Shown piece after piece: positions 33,754 to 42,167 of a stretch of 64,000 nucleotides of DNA. How positions within the stretch are numbered: the first letter of the stretch is position 1; each line of letters starts with the position of its first letter. Source of the stretch: Candidatus Bipolaricaulota bacterium. GTDB lineage: Bacteria > Bipolaricaulota > Bipolaricaulia > Bipolaricaulales > Bipolaricaulaceae. Made by a program: the position numbers and the translations under genes. Under the pieces are notes generated by a model. The model was not told where the DNA came from and ran no database searches. It was given only the letters and a program-made list of their open reading frames with translations. The DNA lies in NCBI GenBank assembly GCA_025060415.1, contig JANXBT010000001.1, positions 192,313-256,312 on the forward strand, given 5' to 3'.

Positions 33754-34771
33754 GGCGGGGCTTCCCCGCCCACAGCCCCTCCCCCACGGACCAGAGCTGG
33801 ACGAGCCCTTCCCCGCAGTAGTCCGCCCAGTGGCGGGCGCACCCGCCCAGGGCGAGCGTGTTCCCGTCGGGGCTGAAGGCCAGGGCGCGGATCGCCTCGA
33901 AGAACGGCCCCAAAACGGCCAGCGCGCGCCCGCTGTGCCGGTCCCAAAGCCGCACCGTGCCGTCGGCCCCGCCCGAGGCGAGGAGGCGGCCGCAGGGGCT
34001 CAGGGCCACGGCGTACACGGGGCCCGCGTGGCCCAGCAGGGTGTAAACCTGGGCCCCGCGGCGGAGGTCCCAGCCCCGCACGGTCCCGTCCGCCGCCCCC
34101 GAGGCCAGGAACGCCCCATCGGCGCTCACGGCCAGGGCGTGGACGGCGCCCGCATGGTGGCCGAGGCGCCGCCACTCCCCCCGCGCCAGGTCCCAAAGGA
34201 AAAGGGCCTCGTCCGCGGAGCCCGAGACGAGTTCCCGGCCGTTGGGCAGGAAGGCCACGGCGTAAACCCAGGACCGGTGCCCCACCAGCGTGGCCACGAG
34301 CTCGCCGGTGGGCACGTGCCAAACCTTTATGGTCCCGTCGTCGGAGGCCGAGGCCAGCAGGGTTCCCTCCGGGGAGAAGGCCAGGCCGTTGACGCCCCCG
34401 CGGTGGTCCTCCAGCACGTGCGCGGGGCGCCAGGCGGTGAGGTCCCAGATCAGCACCCGTCGGTCGTCGGCGCCCGTGGCGAGGAGGGGGCTGCGGGGGT
34501 GGAACGCCACCGCGCGCACGTAGTCGGTGTGGCCGGGGAGCAAGCGCATGCCCGTGCCCCCGGTCAAGTCCAACAGGACCGTGTTCCCGCCCCACGGCCC
34601 CCCGACGGCCAGCCACCGCCCGTCGGGGGAAAAGGCCACGCTGTAGACGAACCGGTAGCCCAGGGCGTAGACGGCCTGGGGTTCCCTCCCCCCGGCGGCG
34701 CCGGCGAGCAGCCCCAAAAGCCCAAGGCCGATGAGGAGCCCGATCCTGCCCCGCCCAGCCGCGCGGCCCAA
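33614..34771 (-). CDS. Secreted or anchored WD40-repeat protein, seven blades
   Basis: 385 residues from TTG 34771. A basic start and hydrophobic stretch (GLLIGLGLLGLLAGAAG, residues about 11-27) form a signal peptide or anchor. Seven WD40 repeats follow, for example YSVAFSPDGRWLAVGG, NGLAFSPEGTLLASASDDGTIKVW and YAVALSPCGRLLASGGADGTVRLW, enough for one propeller. After the last repeat the frame continues about 50 residues as Arg-rich sequence antisense to fabF, so the true end or an undetected frameshift near 33780 is uncertain. Partner unknown; it follows pheS by 10 bases. Confidence 0.8.
   Translation of the reverse strand: MGRAAGRGRIGLLIGLGLLGLLAGAAGGREPQAVYALGYRFVYSVAFSPDGRWLAVGGPWGGNTVLLDLTGGTGMRLLPGHTDYVRAVAFHPRSPLLATGADDRRVLIWDLTAWRPAHVLEDHRGGVNGLAFSPEGTLLASASDDGTIKVWHVPTGELVATLVGHRSWVYAVAFLPNGRELVSGSADEALFLWDLARGEWRRLGHHAGAVHALAVSADGAFLASGAADGTVRGWDLRRGAQVYTLLGHAGPVYAVALSPCGRLLASGGADGTVRLWDRHSGRALAVLGPFFEAIRALAFSPDGNTLALGGCARHWADYCGEGLVQLWSVGEGLWAGKPRLTPRAGRGRRSGRRSRRSSSGPPGPAPAVENRAHSPDRTRDRGSPR
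33754..33770 (+). other. Stem-loop after the fabF stop
   Basis: GGCGGGG CTT CCCCGCC, a 7-pair hairpin starting right after the fabF stop codon. There is no T-run, so it is not a standard intrinsic terminator. It may end or protect either the fabF or the WD40 transcript. Confidence 0.35.
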
Positions 34772-34781
34772 GCGCGAGCCC

Positions 34782-35786
34782 TCAGAATTGGGAAAGGAAG
34801 CGCAGGTCGTTCTGCCAAAAGAGGCGGATGTCCTCGATCCCATAGCGCAGCATGGCCATGCGCTCGATCCCCAGGCCAAAGGCGAAGCCCGTGACCTCCT
34901 CAGGGTCGTAGCCCACCTCCTCCAGCACCCGGGGATGGACCATGCCCGCGCCCATGATCTCCAGCCATTTGGCCGTGCCCTTCCTGCGGATGTGCACCTG
35001 GGCCGAGGGCTCGGTGAAGGGGAAGAAGTCCGCGGAGAAGCGCATCTCGTAGTCCGGGCCGAAGAAGGCGCGCACGAACTCGCCGATCACCCACTTGAGG
35101 TGGGCGAAGGTCAGGCCCTTTTCCACCCACAGGAGCTCCACCTGGTGGAAGACGGGGGAGTGGGTGGCGTCGGGGTTGTCCCGGCGGTAGCAGCGTCCGG
35201 GGCAGATGATGCGCACGGGCGGCCGCCGCTCCTTCATGACCCGGATCTGCACGGGCGAGGTGTGGGTGCGCAAAAGCACGCCCTCCCCAAGGTAGAAGGA
35301 GTCCCACTCGTCGCGGGCGGGGTGATCCGGCCCGATGTTCAGGGCCTCGAAGTTGTAGTACTCCGTCTCGATCTCCGGCCCGCTGGCCACGTCGAACCCC
35401 AGGCGCGCGAAGATCTCCTCGATCTCCAGGCGCACCTGAGTGAGGGGATGGAGCTTCCCCAGGGGCCGCCACTTCCCGGGCAGGGAGAGGTCGTAGCGTT
35501 CCTGGGCCAGCCGTTCCAGGCGCGCCCTTTGGGCCAAGGCCTCCCGCTGCGCGGCCAGCGCCGCCTCGATGCGCTCCTTGAGCGCGTTCAGGACCCTTCC
35601 GGCCTCGGCCCGCTCCGCCGGGGGGAGCTCCCGCAGCGCCGAAAACAGCTGGGTCAGGCGGCCCTTGCGCCCAAGGAGCTGGACCCGGGCGGCCTCCCAC
35701 TCCTCGAGGCTCGCGAGGTTTGCGGCCAGCGCCTCCCATTGGGCCCAGAGCGCCTCCGCCGCCTGGACCAGCTCCGCGAGGGTCAT
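34782..35786 (-). CDS. pheS: Phenylalanyl-tRNA synthetase alpha subunit
   Basis: 334 residues. An N-terminal coiled-coil arm (about 1-90) leads into the class II core with LHPLTQVRLEIEEIFARLGF, the ATP/Phe-binding HTSPVQIRVM, FHQVELLWVEKGLTF, and the C-terminal GFAFGLGIERMAMLRYGI (motif 3). It needs PheT for activity, but pheT is not adjacent, which is unusual. ATG 35786 is 8 bases from a TACACT hexamer. Confidence 0.95.
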   Translation of the reverse strand: MTLAELVQAAEALWAQWEALAANLASLEEWEAARVQLLGRKGRLTQLFSALRELPPAERAEAGRVLNALKERIEAALAAQREALAQRARLERLAQERYDLSLPGKWRPLGKLHPLTQVRLEIEEIFARLGFDVASGPEIETEYYNFEALNIGPDHPARDEWDSFYLGEGVLLRTHTSPVQIRVMKERRPPVRIICPGRCYRRDNPDATHSPVFHQVELLWVEKGLTFAHLKWVIGEFVRAFFGPDYEMRFSADFFPFTEPSAQVHIRRKGTAKWLEIMGAGMVHPRVLEEVGYDPEEVTGFAFGLGIERMAMLRYGIEDIRLFWQNDLRFLSQF

Positions 35787-35794
35787 GGCTGCCA

Positions 35795-35800
35795 AGTGTA
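35795..35800 (-). promoter_or_regulatory. -10 hexamer of pheS
   Basis: TACACT on the minus strand with 8 bases to the ATG. No Shine-Dalgarno fits between, and the leader is far too short for a Phe attenuator. Confidence 0.4.
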
Positions 35801-35850
35801 CTTGGGCCCGCGCCCGCCCCCCAACCCGCCGCGTCCAAAAATCCGTTCCG

Positions 35851-35856
35851 TATAAT
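35851..35856 (+). promoter_or_regulatory. -10 hexamer of the DUF362 gene
   Basis: Perfect TATAAT, 8 bases before ATG 35865. Leaderless geometry. Confidence 0.55.
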
Positions 35857-35864
35857 CCGCGGCC

Positions 35865-36947
35865 ATGGCCCTCGTGTGGTTCACCGACTTTTCGGCGTCC
35901 CCGGAGATGAGCCTTTTGGAGAAGTTCCGCGCCCTCCTCCGGGAGGCCGGGCTGCCCCAGATCTTCCGGGCCGGGCAGCTCGTGGCCGTCAAGCTCCACT
36001 TTGGGGAGCTCGGGAACCTCGCGTACCTGCGGCCCAACTACGTGCGCGTGGCGGTGGAGGAGCTCCAAAGGCTTGGGGCCAAGCCTTTTCTCACCGACGC
36101 CAACACCCTCTACACGGGAACCCGCTCCAACGCCGTGGACCACCTCCTCACCGCAGCCGCGAACGGGTTCGTCCTGGAGGTGGTGGGCGCGCCCGTGATC
36201 ATCGCCGACGGCTTGCGGGGCACGGATGAGGTGGAGATCCCCGTGGACGGGGTGTACGTGAAGCGCGCCAAGATCGGGGCCGCGGTGGCCCTGGCCGACG
36301 CCCTCCTCGTCCTCACCCACTTCAAGGGCCACGAGCAGGTGGGGTTCGGGGGGGCCATCAAGAACCTGGGGATGGGCTGCGCCTCCCGCGCGGGGAAGCT
36401 CCAGCAGCACTCCACCTCCAAGCCCAAGCCCGACAAGGACGCCTGCACCTCCTGCGGCGTTTGCGCCCGGTTCTGCCCGGTGGACGCGATCACCGTGGTG
36501 GAGTACGCGGTGATCGACTACGCCCGTTGTCAGGGGTGCGGGCAATGCGTGGCCGTGTGCCAGTTCGGCGCCATGGGCCCGGGGGACGAGGCCGCCGTGG
36601 AGGTCCTCGCGGGCAAGATCGCGGAGTACGCTAAGGCCGCGTGGAACGGCCGCCCCGCCCTCTTCGTCTCCTTCATCAACCACGTCTCCCCGGACTGCGA
36701 CTGCTGGGGGATGAACCGGCCGCCCGTGGCCCCCGACATCGGGATCCTGGCCAGTACCGACCCCGTGGCCCTGGATCAGGCGTGCATGGACCTCGTGCTC
36801 CAGGCGGTGGGCCACGACCCGTTCCTGCGCGCCCACCCCGAGGCCCGCTGGGAGGAGCAGCTGGCGCATGCCGAGCGGATCGGCTTGGGCTCTCGCTCCT
36901 ACGAGCTCCGGCGCCTTCTGACCGGCCTGGATCGCCGGAAGTCGTGA
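35865..36947 (+). CDS. DUF362 protein with two [4Fe-4S] ferredoxin motifs
   Basis: 360 residues. The DUF362 domain (VAVKLHFGELGNLAYLRPNYV, LTDANTLYTGTRSNAVDH, FKGHEQVGFGGAIKNLGMGCASR) wraps a dicluster ferredoxin insert: CTSCGVCARFCP and CQGCGQCVAVC, residues about 187-235. The C-terminus returns to DUF362 (INHVSPDCDCWGMNRPPVAPDIGILASTDPVALDQA). Function is not established for the family; an iron-sulfur redox or cluster-transfer role is likely in an anaerobe. No evident operon partner. Confidence 0.88.
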   Translation: MALVWFTDFSASPEMSLLEKFRALLREAGLPQIFRAGQLVAVKLHFGELGNLAYLRPNYVRVAVEELQRLGAKPFLTDANTLYTGTRSNAVDHLLTAAANGFVLEVVGAPVIIADGLRGTDEVEIPVDGVYVKRAKIGAAVALADALLVLTHFKGHEQVGFGGAIKNLGMGCASRAGKLQQHSTSKPKPDKDACTSCGVCARFCPVDAITVVEYAVIDYARCQGCGQCVAVCQFGAMGPGDEAAVEVLAGKIAEYAKAAWNGRPALFVSFINHVSPDCDCWGMNRPPVAPDIGILASTDPVALDQACMDLVLQAVGHDPFLRAHPEARWEEQLAHAERIGLGSRSYELRRLLTGLDRRKS

Positions 36948-36949
36948 AT

Positions 36950-36955
36950 TACAAT
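36950..36955 (+). promoter_or_regulatory. -10 hexamer of the Xaa-Pro peptidase-bpsA genes
   Basis: TACAAT, 9 bases before ATG 36965, just after the DUF362 stop. Confidence 0.45.
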
Positions 36956-36964
36956 GCGCAAACC

Positions 36965-38065
36965 ATGAGCGAATTTCAAAGGCGGCGCGCGGACCTGTGG
37001 CGCAAGGTGCGGGGCCAGGGCGTGGAGGCCTTCCTCGTGGTGAACGTGGAGGGCTCGGATCAGCCGAACCTCCGGTACCTCACGGGCTTCACCGGGACGT
37101 TTGGCGTGCTCATCCTCGCCGCGGAGGAGGCCCTCTTCCTCACGGACCCGCGCTACACGGAGCAGGCCCAGTCCCAGGTGGATCTGCCTGTCGGGGAGGT
37201 GCGCGGCCGTTGGATCCCCCAGGTGGTGGAGCGGCTGCGGGCCCTGGGCCTCCGGCGCGTGGGGATCGGGAGCGCCCGCACCACCCTCCACCTGTTTGAG
37301 GAGCTGAAGAAAGCGGGGGAGGGCCTGGAGTTCGTGCCCCTGGGGGCGCCGGTGGAGGAGCTCCGGCGCGTCAAGACGGAGGACGAGATCCGAAAGATCC
37401 GGGAGGCCGTGGCGCTCACGGAGGCCGGGCTTTCCTGGATCCTGAAGCGGCTTCGGCCGGGGATGAGCGAGCGGGAGGTGGCGCTGGAGCTGGAGTTTTG
37501 GTACCGCCGGGAGGGCGCGGACGACGTGGCCTTCGACCTGATCATCGCAAGCGGGCCGCGCAGCGCCCGCCCGCACCACCGCGCCGGCCCCGAGCGCCTG
37601 CGGGCCGGCGAGCTCGTGCTCCTCGACGTCGGGGTGCGCGTGGACGGCTACTGCGCGGACCTTACCCGGGTGGTCTCCCTGGGGAGGCCCGATGCCAAGG
37701 CGGTGCGGGCCTATGAGCTCGTCTTGGCGGCCAACCGCGCGGGGATCGCCGCCGTCCGCGCCGGCGCCTCCGGCAGGGAGGTGGACGCCGCAGCGCGCCG
37801 GGTGCTTGAGGAGGCGGGCCTGGGCGAGCTCTTCGGGCACGGCCTCGGCCACGGCATCGGCCTGGAGGTCCACGAGGGCCCCCGCCTCTCCACGGCCTCC
37901 GAGGACGTGTTGGCCCCGGGCATGGTCGTCACCGTGGAGCCCGGCGTGTACTTCCCCGGGGAATTCGGGGTGCGCATCGAGGACCTCGTGGTGGTCGAGG
38001 AGAACGGGGCCAGGGTCCTGTCCGCCTTCCCCAAGGAGGAGCTGGTGGTCCTGCCTGGGAGGTGA
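36965..38065 (+). CDS. Xaa-Pro aminopeptidase/dipeptidase (M24 family)
   Basis: 366 residues. Creatinase-type N-domain (NLRYLTGFTGTFGVLILA) then pita-bread catalytic domain with metal ligands in VLLDVGVRVDGYCADLTRV (two Asp), GHGLGHGIGLEVHEGP (His) and VVTVEPGVYFP (Glu), and a final Glu in GVRIEDLVVV. It removes residues next to proline in the cytoplasm. The start at 36965 follows the promoter. It is followed after 2 bases by bpsA. Confidence 0.94.
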   Translation: MSEFQRRRADLWRKVRGQGVEAFLVVNVEGSDQPNLRYLTGFTGTFGVLILAAEEALFLTDPRYTEQAQSQVDLPVGEVRGRWIPQVVERLRALGLRRVGIGSARTTLHLFEELKKAGEGLEFVPLGAPVEELRRVKTEDEIRKIREAVALTEAGLSWILKRLRPGMSEREVALELEFWYRREGADDVAFDLIIASGPRSARPHHRAGPERLRAGELVLLDVGVRVDGYCADLTRVVSLGRPDAKAVRAYELVLAANRAGIAAVRAGASGREVDAAARRVLEEAGLGELFGHGLGHGIGLEVHEGPRLSTASEDVLAPGMVVTVEPGVYFPGEFGVRIEDLVVVEENGARVLSAFPKEELVVLPGR

Positions 38066-38067
38066 GG

Positions 38068-39123
38068 ATGGAGCTAGAGGCCATCGCCAAGAGGATCGTG
38101 GACAAGCAAGGGATCCCTGTGACCGCGCGGGATGTGGCGCGGGCGTTCGCCGCCGTGCTGGCCTCAGAGGACATCTGGCGCATCGTGGATTTGGCGAGCC
38201 TTCCGGTTCTGGCCACGTGCGAGGCGCTGTGGGCCTTTGGGGAGCGGGGTTGGGTGCGGTTTGCGGGCGGGCGCGTTCTGGCCACGCCGGAGGGCCAGGA
38301 GGCCGCGCGGGCCCTGGGGATCCGGCCGGCCCAAGAGCTGCCCTGCCCCCGCTGCCGCGGCCGGGGGCTCGAGCTCGAGCCCTTCCGCGACCTCCTGCGC
38401 GACTTCCAGAGGATCGCGCGGAACCGGCCCGAAGCCGCCCAGGAATTCGACCAGGGCTACGTCACGGAGGAGACCACGGTGGCCCGCATCGCTCTGGCCC
38501 TGGCGCGCGGGGATTTGGCGGGGAAGGAGATCCTGGTCTTGGGCGACGACGATCTTGTGTCCCTGGCCGCGGCCCTCACGCGCCTGCCCAAGCGCGTGGC
38601 CGCGTTGGATGTGGACCCGCGCATCGTGGACTTCCTGCGCCAGGCCGCGCGGGAGGAGAAGCTCGCGCTCGAGGTCGTTCAGCACGATCTGCGCGAGCCC
38701 CTGCCCCCGGAGCTCCTGCGGCGCTTCGACACGTTCTTCTGCGACCCCACGGAGAGCCTCCGCGGCTACCTGGCGTTCGCTCAGCGGGGGATCTCCGCCC
38801 TGCGGGGCGCGGGCTGTGCCGGGTACCTGGGCCTCACCCGGCTCGAGGCCTCCCTCGCCAAGTGGCGCCGGATTCAGATGGCCCTGCTGGAGGCGGGCGC
38901 CGTCGTCACCGATCTCTTCCCGAACTTCCACGAGTACGTGAACTGGCCGTACATCGAGACCATGCGCGCTTGGCCCCATCTTCCTGTAAAGCGCGTGCCC
39001 GGGCGCTACGAGCCCTGGTACCGCTCGGCCCTCCTCCGCATCGAGCTCGTGGAGGAGCCGCGGGTGGAGAACGTGCGCTACCGCGGGGATATCTTCACCG
39101 ACGCCGAGGCGGCCACGACTTGA
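38068..39123 (+). CDS. bpsA: N4-bis(aminopropyl)spermidine synthase (branched-chain polyamine synthase)
   Basis: 351 residues. The N-terminal winged-helix part (to about 90) is followed by a CPRC element and an aminopropyltransferase core. GYVTEETTVARIALAL and ILVLGDDDLVSLAAAL carry the GDDD motif characteristic of BpsA (PF01861), distinct from SpeE. It adds two aminopropyl groups to the N4 of spermidine from decarboxylated SAM. Known members come from Thermus and Thermococcales, where branched polyamines support growth at high temperature. GGGAGGTGAGG precedes ATG 38068. Confidence 0.9.
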   Translation: MELEAIAKRIVDKQGIPVTARDVARAFAAVLASEDIWRIVDLASLPVLATCEALWAFGERGWVRFAGGRVLATPEGQEAARALGIRPAQELPCPRCRGRGLELEPFRDLLRDFQRIARNRPEAAQEFDQGYVTEETTVARIALALARGDLAGKEILVLGDDDLVSLAAALTRLPKRVAALDVDPRIVDFLRQAAREEKLALEVVQHDLREPLPPELLRRFDTFFCDPTESLRGYLAFAQRGISALRGAGCAGYLGLTRLEASLAKWRRIQMALLEAGAVVTDLFPNFHEYVNWPYIETMRAWPHLPVKRVPGRYEPWYRSALLRIELVEEPRVENVRYRGDIFTDAEAATT

Positions 39124-39140
39124 CGGCCGGGCCAGCCCGC

Positions 39141-39146
39141 TATAAT
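39141..39146 (+). promoter_or_regulatory. -10 hexamer of the arginine decarboxylase gene
   Basis: Perfect TATAAT, 10 bases before ATG 39157. Confidence 0.5.
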
Positions 39147-39156
39147 TGCCCACGCC

Positions 39157-39759
39157 ATGCCAAGGAAAGCGAAACCTGCTCCGGCGGTGGCGGAGGCTCC
39201 CGCGCTTCTCCCCTGGCCCCTGGTCCCCCGGCGGGTCTTCTTCACCCGCGGCGTGGGACGGCATCGGGATGAGCTGCGCTCCTTCGAGCTCGCCCTGCGG
39301 GACGCGGGGATCGAGAAGCTGAACCTGGTGCACGTCTCCAGCATCCTTCCCCCGGGCTGCAAGATCATCCCCCGCTCCGAGGGCCTCAAGGAGCTCAAGC
39401 CTGGGCAGATCGCGTTCTGCGTGTTTTCCCGCTGCTCCTCCAACGAGCCCCACCGTCTGATCGCCGCCTCCATCGGCTGCGCCATCCCGGCCGATCCCAA
39501 CGCCTACGGGTACCTCTCGGAGTACCACGCCTACGGGGAGAACGAAAAGCAGGCGGGGGACAAGGCCGAGGACCTGGCGGCGTCCATGCTCGCCTCCACC
39601 TTAGGCATCGAGTTCGACGACGAGCTTGTTTGGGACGAGAAGAAGGAGATCTGGAAGATTAGCGGGAAGATCGTGCGCACCATGAACATCACCCAGTCGG
39701 CCATCGTGGACAACAAGGGCTACACCACGGTCATCGCCGCCGCGGTGTTCCTGTTCTAG
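39157..39759 (+). CDS. pdaD: Pyruvoyl-dependent arginine decarboxylase
   Basis: 200 residues. The proenzyme cleaves itself between Ser61 and Ser62 in [15 protein letters not shown] to make a pyruvoyl group. [18 protein letters not shown] and [22 protein letters not shown] are also family-typical. It makes agmatine, the first step to polyamines, and is the archaeal/chlamydial type. An extra 20-residue Ala/Pro-rich lead precedes the domain. The DHS-like gene follows after 9 bases. Confidence 0.95.
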   Translation: MPRKAKPAPAVAEAPALLPWPLVPRRVFFTRGVGRHRDELRSFELALRDAGIEKLNLVHVSSILPPGCKIIPRSEGLKELKPGQIAFCVFSRCSSNEPHRLIAASIGCAIPADPNAYGYLSEYHAYGENEKQAGDKAEDLAASMLASTLGIEFDDELVWDEKKEIWKISGKIVRTMNITQSAIVDNKGYTTVIAAAVFLF

Positions 39760-39768
39760 GGGGCGACC

Positions 39769-40812
39769 ATGGCCAGAAAAGAGGACTACCTGCGCGAGCC
39801 GGTCCGGCACATCGACCCCAAGAGCTTCAACGCCGTGCCCATCCTGGAGGCCATGGCCTCCATGTCCTACCAAGCGCGGAACCTTGCGCGCGCCGCGCAG
39901 ATCTACGAGCGCATGCTGGGCGACCCCGATTGCACCATCATCCTTTGCCTGGCGGGCTCCCTCATCAACGCCGGGCTCAAGCTGTGCTTTGTGGACCTTT
40001 TGCGTCACAACATGGTGGACGTGGTGGTGGCCACCGGCGCGAACATCGTGGACCAGGACTTCCTGGAGGCCCTGGGGTTCAAGCACTACATCGGCAGCCC
40101 CGAGGTGGACGACAACGAGCTCCGCGCGCTCCGCATCGACCGCATCTACGACACCTTCTTGGACGAGGACGACCTGCGGGTGTGCGACCACACCGTGGCC
40201 GAGATCGCGGACCGGCTCCCGCCGGGCGTGTACTCCTCCCGGGAGTTCGTGCGGGAGATGGGGCGGTACCTGGTGGAGCGGGGGTTGGGCCAGGACTCCC
40301 TTGTGCGTGTGGCCTACGAGAAGGCCATCCCCATCTTCATCCCCGCCTTCTCCGATTGCAGCGCGGGCTTCGGGCTGGTCCTCCACCAGTGGCGGAACCC
40401 CGAGCGCCACGTGGCCATCGACTCCGTGAAGGACTTCCGGGAGCTCACGCGCATCAAGATCGCTGCGAAAGAGACGGGCCTAGTGATGGTGGGCGGGGGC
40501 GTGCCCAAGAACTTCGCCCAGGACGTGACGGTGGCCGCGGACGTCTTGGGCTTCCCCGTGCCCATGCACAAGTACGCGATCCAGATCACCACCGCCGATG
40601 TGCGGGACGGCGGCCTTTCCGGCTCCACCCTCAAGGAGGCCAGCTCCTGGGGGAAGGTGGCCCAGGGCTTTTCCGAGATGGTATGGGCCGAGGCCACCTT
40701 GGTCCTCCCGCTCCTTGTGAGCTACGTGTACCACAAGGGCACGTGGAGGGCGCGGGCCGAGAAGCGGCTTTCGGAGTGGCTGGACGCCCCGGCCCCGCTG
40801 CCCACGCCGTAG
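39769..40812 (+). CDS. Deoxyhypusine-synthase-family protein, probably a polyamine enzyme
   Basis: 347 residues. NAD-dependent DHS fold: LAGSLINAGLKLCFVDLLRHNMVDVVVATGANIVDQDF near the N-terminus, SDCSAGFGL, and the catalytic lysine region EASSWGKVAQ near residue 290. DHS modifies eIF5A in archaea and eukaryotes, and bacteria lack eIF5A. Known bacterial homologues include homospermidine synthases that use spermidine and putrescine. Sitting inside a polyamine cluster, a role in homospermidine or related polyamine synthesis is the best inference. Confidence 0.85.
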   Translation: MARKEDYLREPVRHIDPKSFNAVPILEAMASMSYQARNLARAAQIYERMLGDPDCTIILCLAGSLINAGLKLCFVDLLRHNMVDVVVATGANIVDQDFLEALGFKHYIGSPEVDDNELRALRIDRIYDTFLDEDDLRVCDHTVAEIADRLPPGVYSSREFVREMGRYLVERGLGQDSLVRVAYEKAIPIFIPAFSDCSAGFGLVLHQWRNPERHVAIDSVKDFRELTRIKIAAKETGLVMVGGGVPKNFAQDVTVAADVLGFPVPMHKYAIQITTADVRDGGLSGSTLKEASSWGKVAQGFSEMVWAEATLVLPLLVSYVYHKGTWRARAEKRLSEWLDAPAPLPTP

Positions 40813-40846
40813 GGCCTCCCGGGTAGTCGCCCTCCCCCTCCTCCCG

Positions 40847-40852
40847 TAGAAT
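40847..40852 (+). promoter_or_regulatory. -10 hexamer upstream of the speH leader
   Basis: TAGAAT followed by 6 bases and a GTG triplet at 40859. By the rule of the window, transcription should begin at about 40859, giving a leader of about 95 bases before speH. Confidence 0.4.
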
Positions 40853-40858
40853 TCGCCC

Positions 40859-40922
40859 GTGACCCGAACCCCCTCGGGTGGTCAGACCCGTTTGGGCAAA
40901 AACCCAAATGGGTTCATTTTTT
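40859..40922 (+). promoter_or_regulatory. Terminator/antiterminator-like leader of speH-speE-speB
   Basis: A 12-pair stem (40885-40896 with 40903-40914, including two G-U pairs, loop CAAAAA) is followed by six T (40917-40922), an intrinsic terminator in form but 31 bases before the speH ATG. Upstream, ACCCGA (40862-40867) can pair TCGGGT (40874-40879), while CGGGT (40875-40879) can instead pair ACCCG (40886-40890) and break the terminator. This three-way choice is the layout of a transcription attenuator. The sensed signal (SAM, polyamine, protein or translation) is unknown. Confidence 0.55.
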
Positions 40923-40953
40923 GGCCCATCCGTGCCCGGAAAGGAGGTGAACA

Positions 40954-41301
40954 ATGCGGGAGCTCGGGAGGCACCTGGTGGTGGAGCTGTGGGGTTGCCA
41001 GGCGAACCTCAACCACCCGGAGGAGATCCGGAAGGCCTTGGTGGAGGCGGTGCGCCGGGCCGGTGCCACCCTCATCGATGTCCACGTCCACACCTTCAAC
41101 CCCCATGGGGTGTCCGGCGTGGCCGTCATCGCCGAATCCCACATCTCCTTGCACACCTGGCCGGAGCACGGGTACGTGGCCCTGGACGTGTTCACCTGCG
41201 GGGAGAAGGTGGTTCCGGAGGCGGCCTTCCAGGTCTTCCGGGAGCTCTTCCGCCCCCAGCGCACCCACCTCATCGAGATCAAACGCGGGATTCAGCTATG
41301 A
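40954..41301 (+). CDS. speH: S-adenosylmethionine decarboxylase proenzyme
   Basis: 115 residues, small prokaryotic class. Self-processing occurs at Glu61-Ser62 in VIAESHISLHTWPEHGY, leaving a pyruvoyl on the large chain. It supplies decarboxylated SAM, the aminopropyl donor for SpeE and BpsA. Shine-Dalgarno AAAGGAGGTGA is 5 bases before the ATG. It overlaps speE by 4 bases. Confidence 0.96.
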   Translation: MRELGRHLVVELWGCQANLNHPEEIRKALVEAVRRAGATLIDVHVHTFNPHGVSGVAVIAESHISLHTWPEHGYVALDVFTCGEKVVPEAAFQVFRELFRPQRTHLIEIKRGIQL

Positions 41302-42167
41302 CCGGCGGCCGACGACCGGGAGAGGATTGGCTATGTGAGGAGCAGGCGCCGGGCGTCTGGTTCTGCCTGGGCGTGCGGAGGTGGCTCGTCCGCCGGAGAA
41401 CGCCGTACCAGCGGCTGGACCTGGCGGAGACGGAGGCCCATGGCCGGGTCCTGGCCCTGGACGGGCGGTTTATGCTCTCCGAGCGCGACGAGTTCTTTTA
41501 TCACGAGATGTTGGTGCATCCCGCGCTCCTCGCCCACCCCTTTCCGCGGGAGGTGCTCATCGTGGGCGGCGGCGACGGCGGCGCCCTCCGCGAGGCCCTC
41601 CGCCACCCCGTGGAACGGGTGACCCTGGTGGAGATCGACCCCGCGGTGGTGGAGGTGGCCAAGGAGTGGCTTCCTTCCGTGCACCAGGGCGCATTTTCCG
41701 ATCCGCGGGTCCGCGTGGAGATCGCCCCGGGCGAGCGGTTCCTCCCCGCCCATCCCCGCGCGTTCGACGTCGTCCTCGTGGACTCCACGGACCCCGTCGG
41801 GCCGGGGGCCGCCTTGTTCCAGCACGACTTCTTCCGGGCGTGCCGCGCGGCGCTGCGCCCCGGCGGCGCCCTCGCCCTCCAGGCCGGAAGCCCCTGGCTC
41901 CACCCCGAGGAGCTCCGCACGGTGGTGTGCGCCCTAAGGGACCTCTTCCCCGCGGTGGTCCCCTACCTTGGGTTCGTGCCCCTCTACCCCAGCGGGCTTT
42001 GGGCCTACGTGCTGGCCCTGGAGGCGCTCCCCACGCCCGAGGAGTTGGCCGCGCGGTTCGCCGAGCGGCGGCTGTCCACGCGCTACTTCAGCCCCGCCGT
42101 GTTCCAAGCGGCCACCGTCCTCCCGCCCTTCGTGGCCGCCCTCCTTTCCCCATGCCCCAGCGCCTGA
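41298..42167 (+). CDS. speE: Spermidine synthase family aminopropyltransferase
   Basis: 289 residues. YQRLDLAETEAHGRVLALDGRFMLSERDEFFYHEML and VLIVGGGDGGALREALRH (dcSAM binding), with the catalytic Asp in DVVLVDSTDPVGPG. In Thermus the enzyme uses agmatine and the product is then cut by SpeB; the same order is possible because speB follows. Overlaps speH by 4 and speB by 16 bases. Confidence 0.95.
   Translation: MTGGRRPGEDWLCEEQAPGVWFCLGVRRWLVRRRTPYQRLDLAETEAHGRVLALDGRFMLSERDEFFYHEMLVHPALLAHPFPREVLIVGGGDGGALREALRHPVERVTLVEIDPAVVEVAKEWLPSVHQGAFSDPRVRVEIAPGERFLPAHPRAFDVVLVDSTDPVGPGAALFQHDFFRACRAALRPGGALALQAGSPWLHPEELRTVVCALRDLFPAVVPYLGFVPLYPSGLWAYVLALEALPTPEELAARFAERRLSTRYFSPAVFQAATVLPPFVAALLSPCPSA

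Noticed and set aside
40859-41338. GTG-started frame of 159 codons across the speH leader
   Set aside because: Beyond 40954 it is the out-of-frame shadow of speH. Only its first part could matter as a leader peptide, which is noted with the attenuator.
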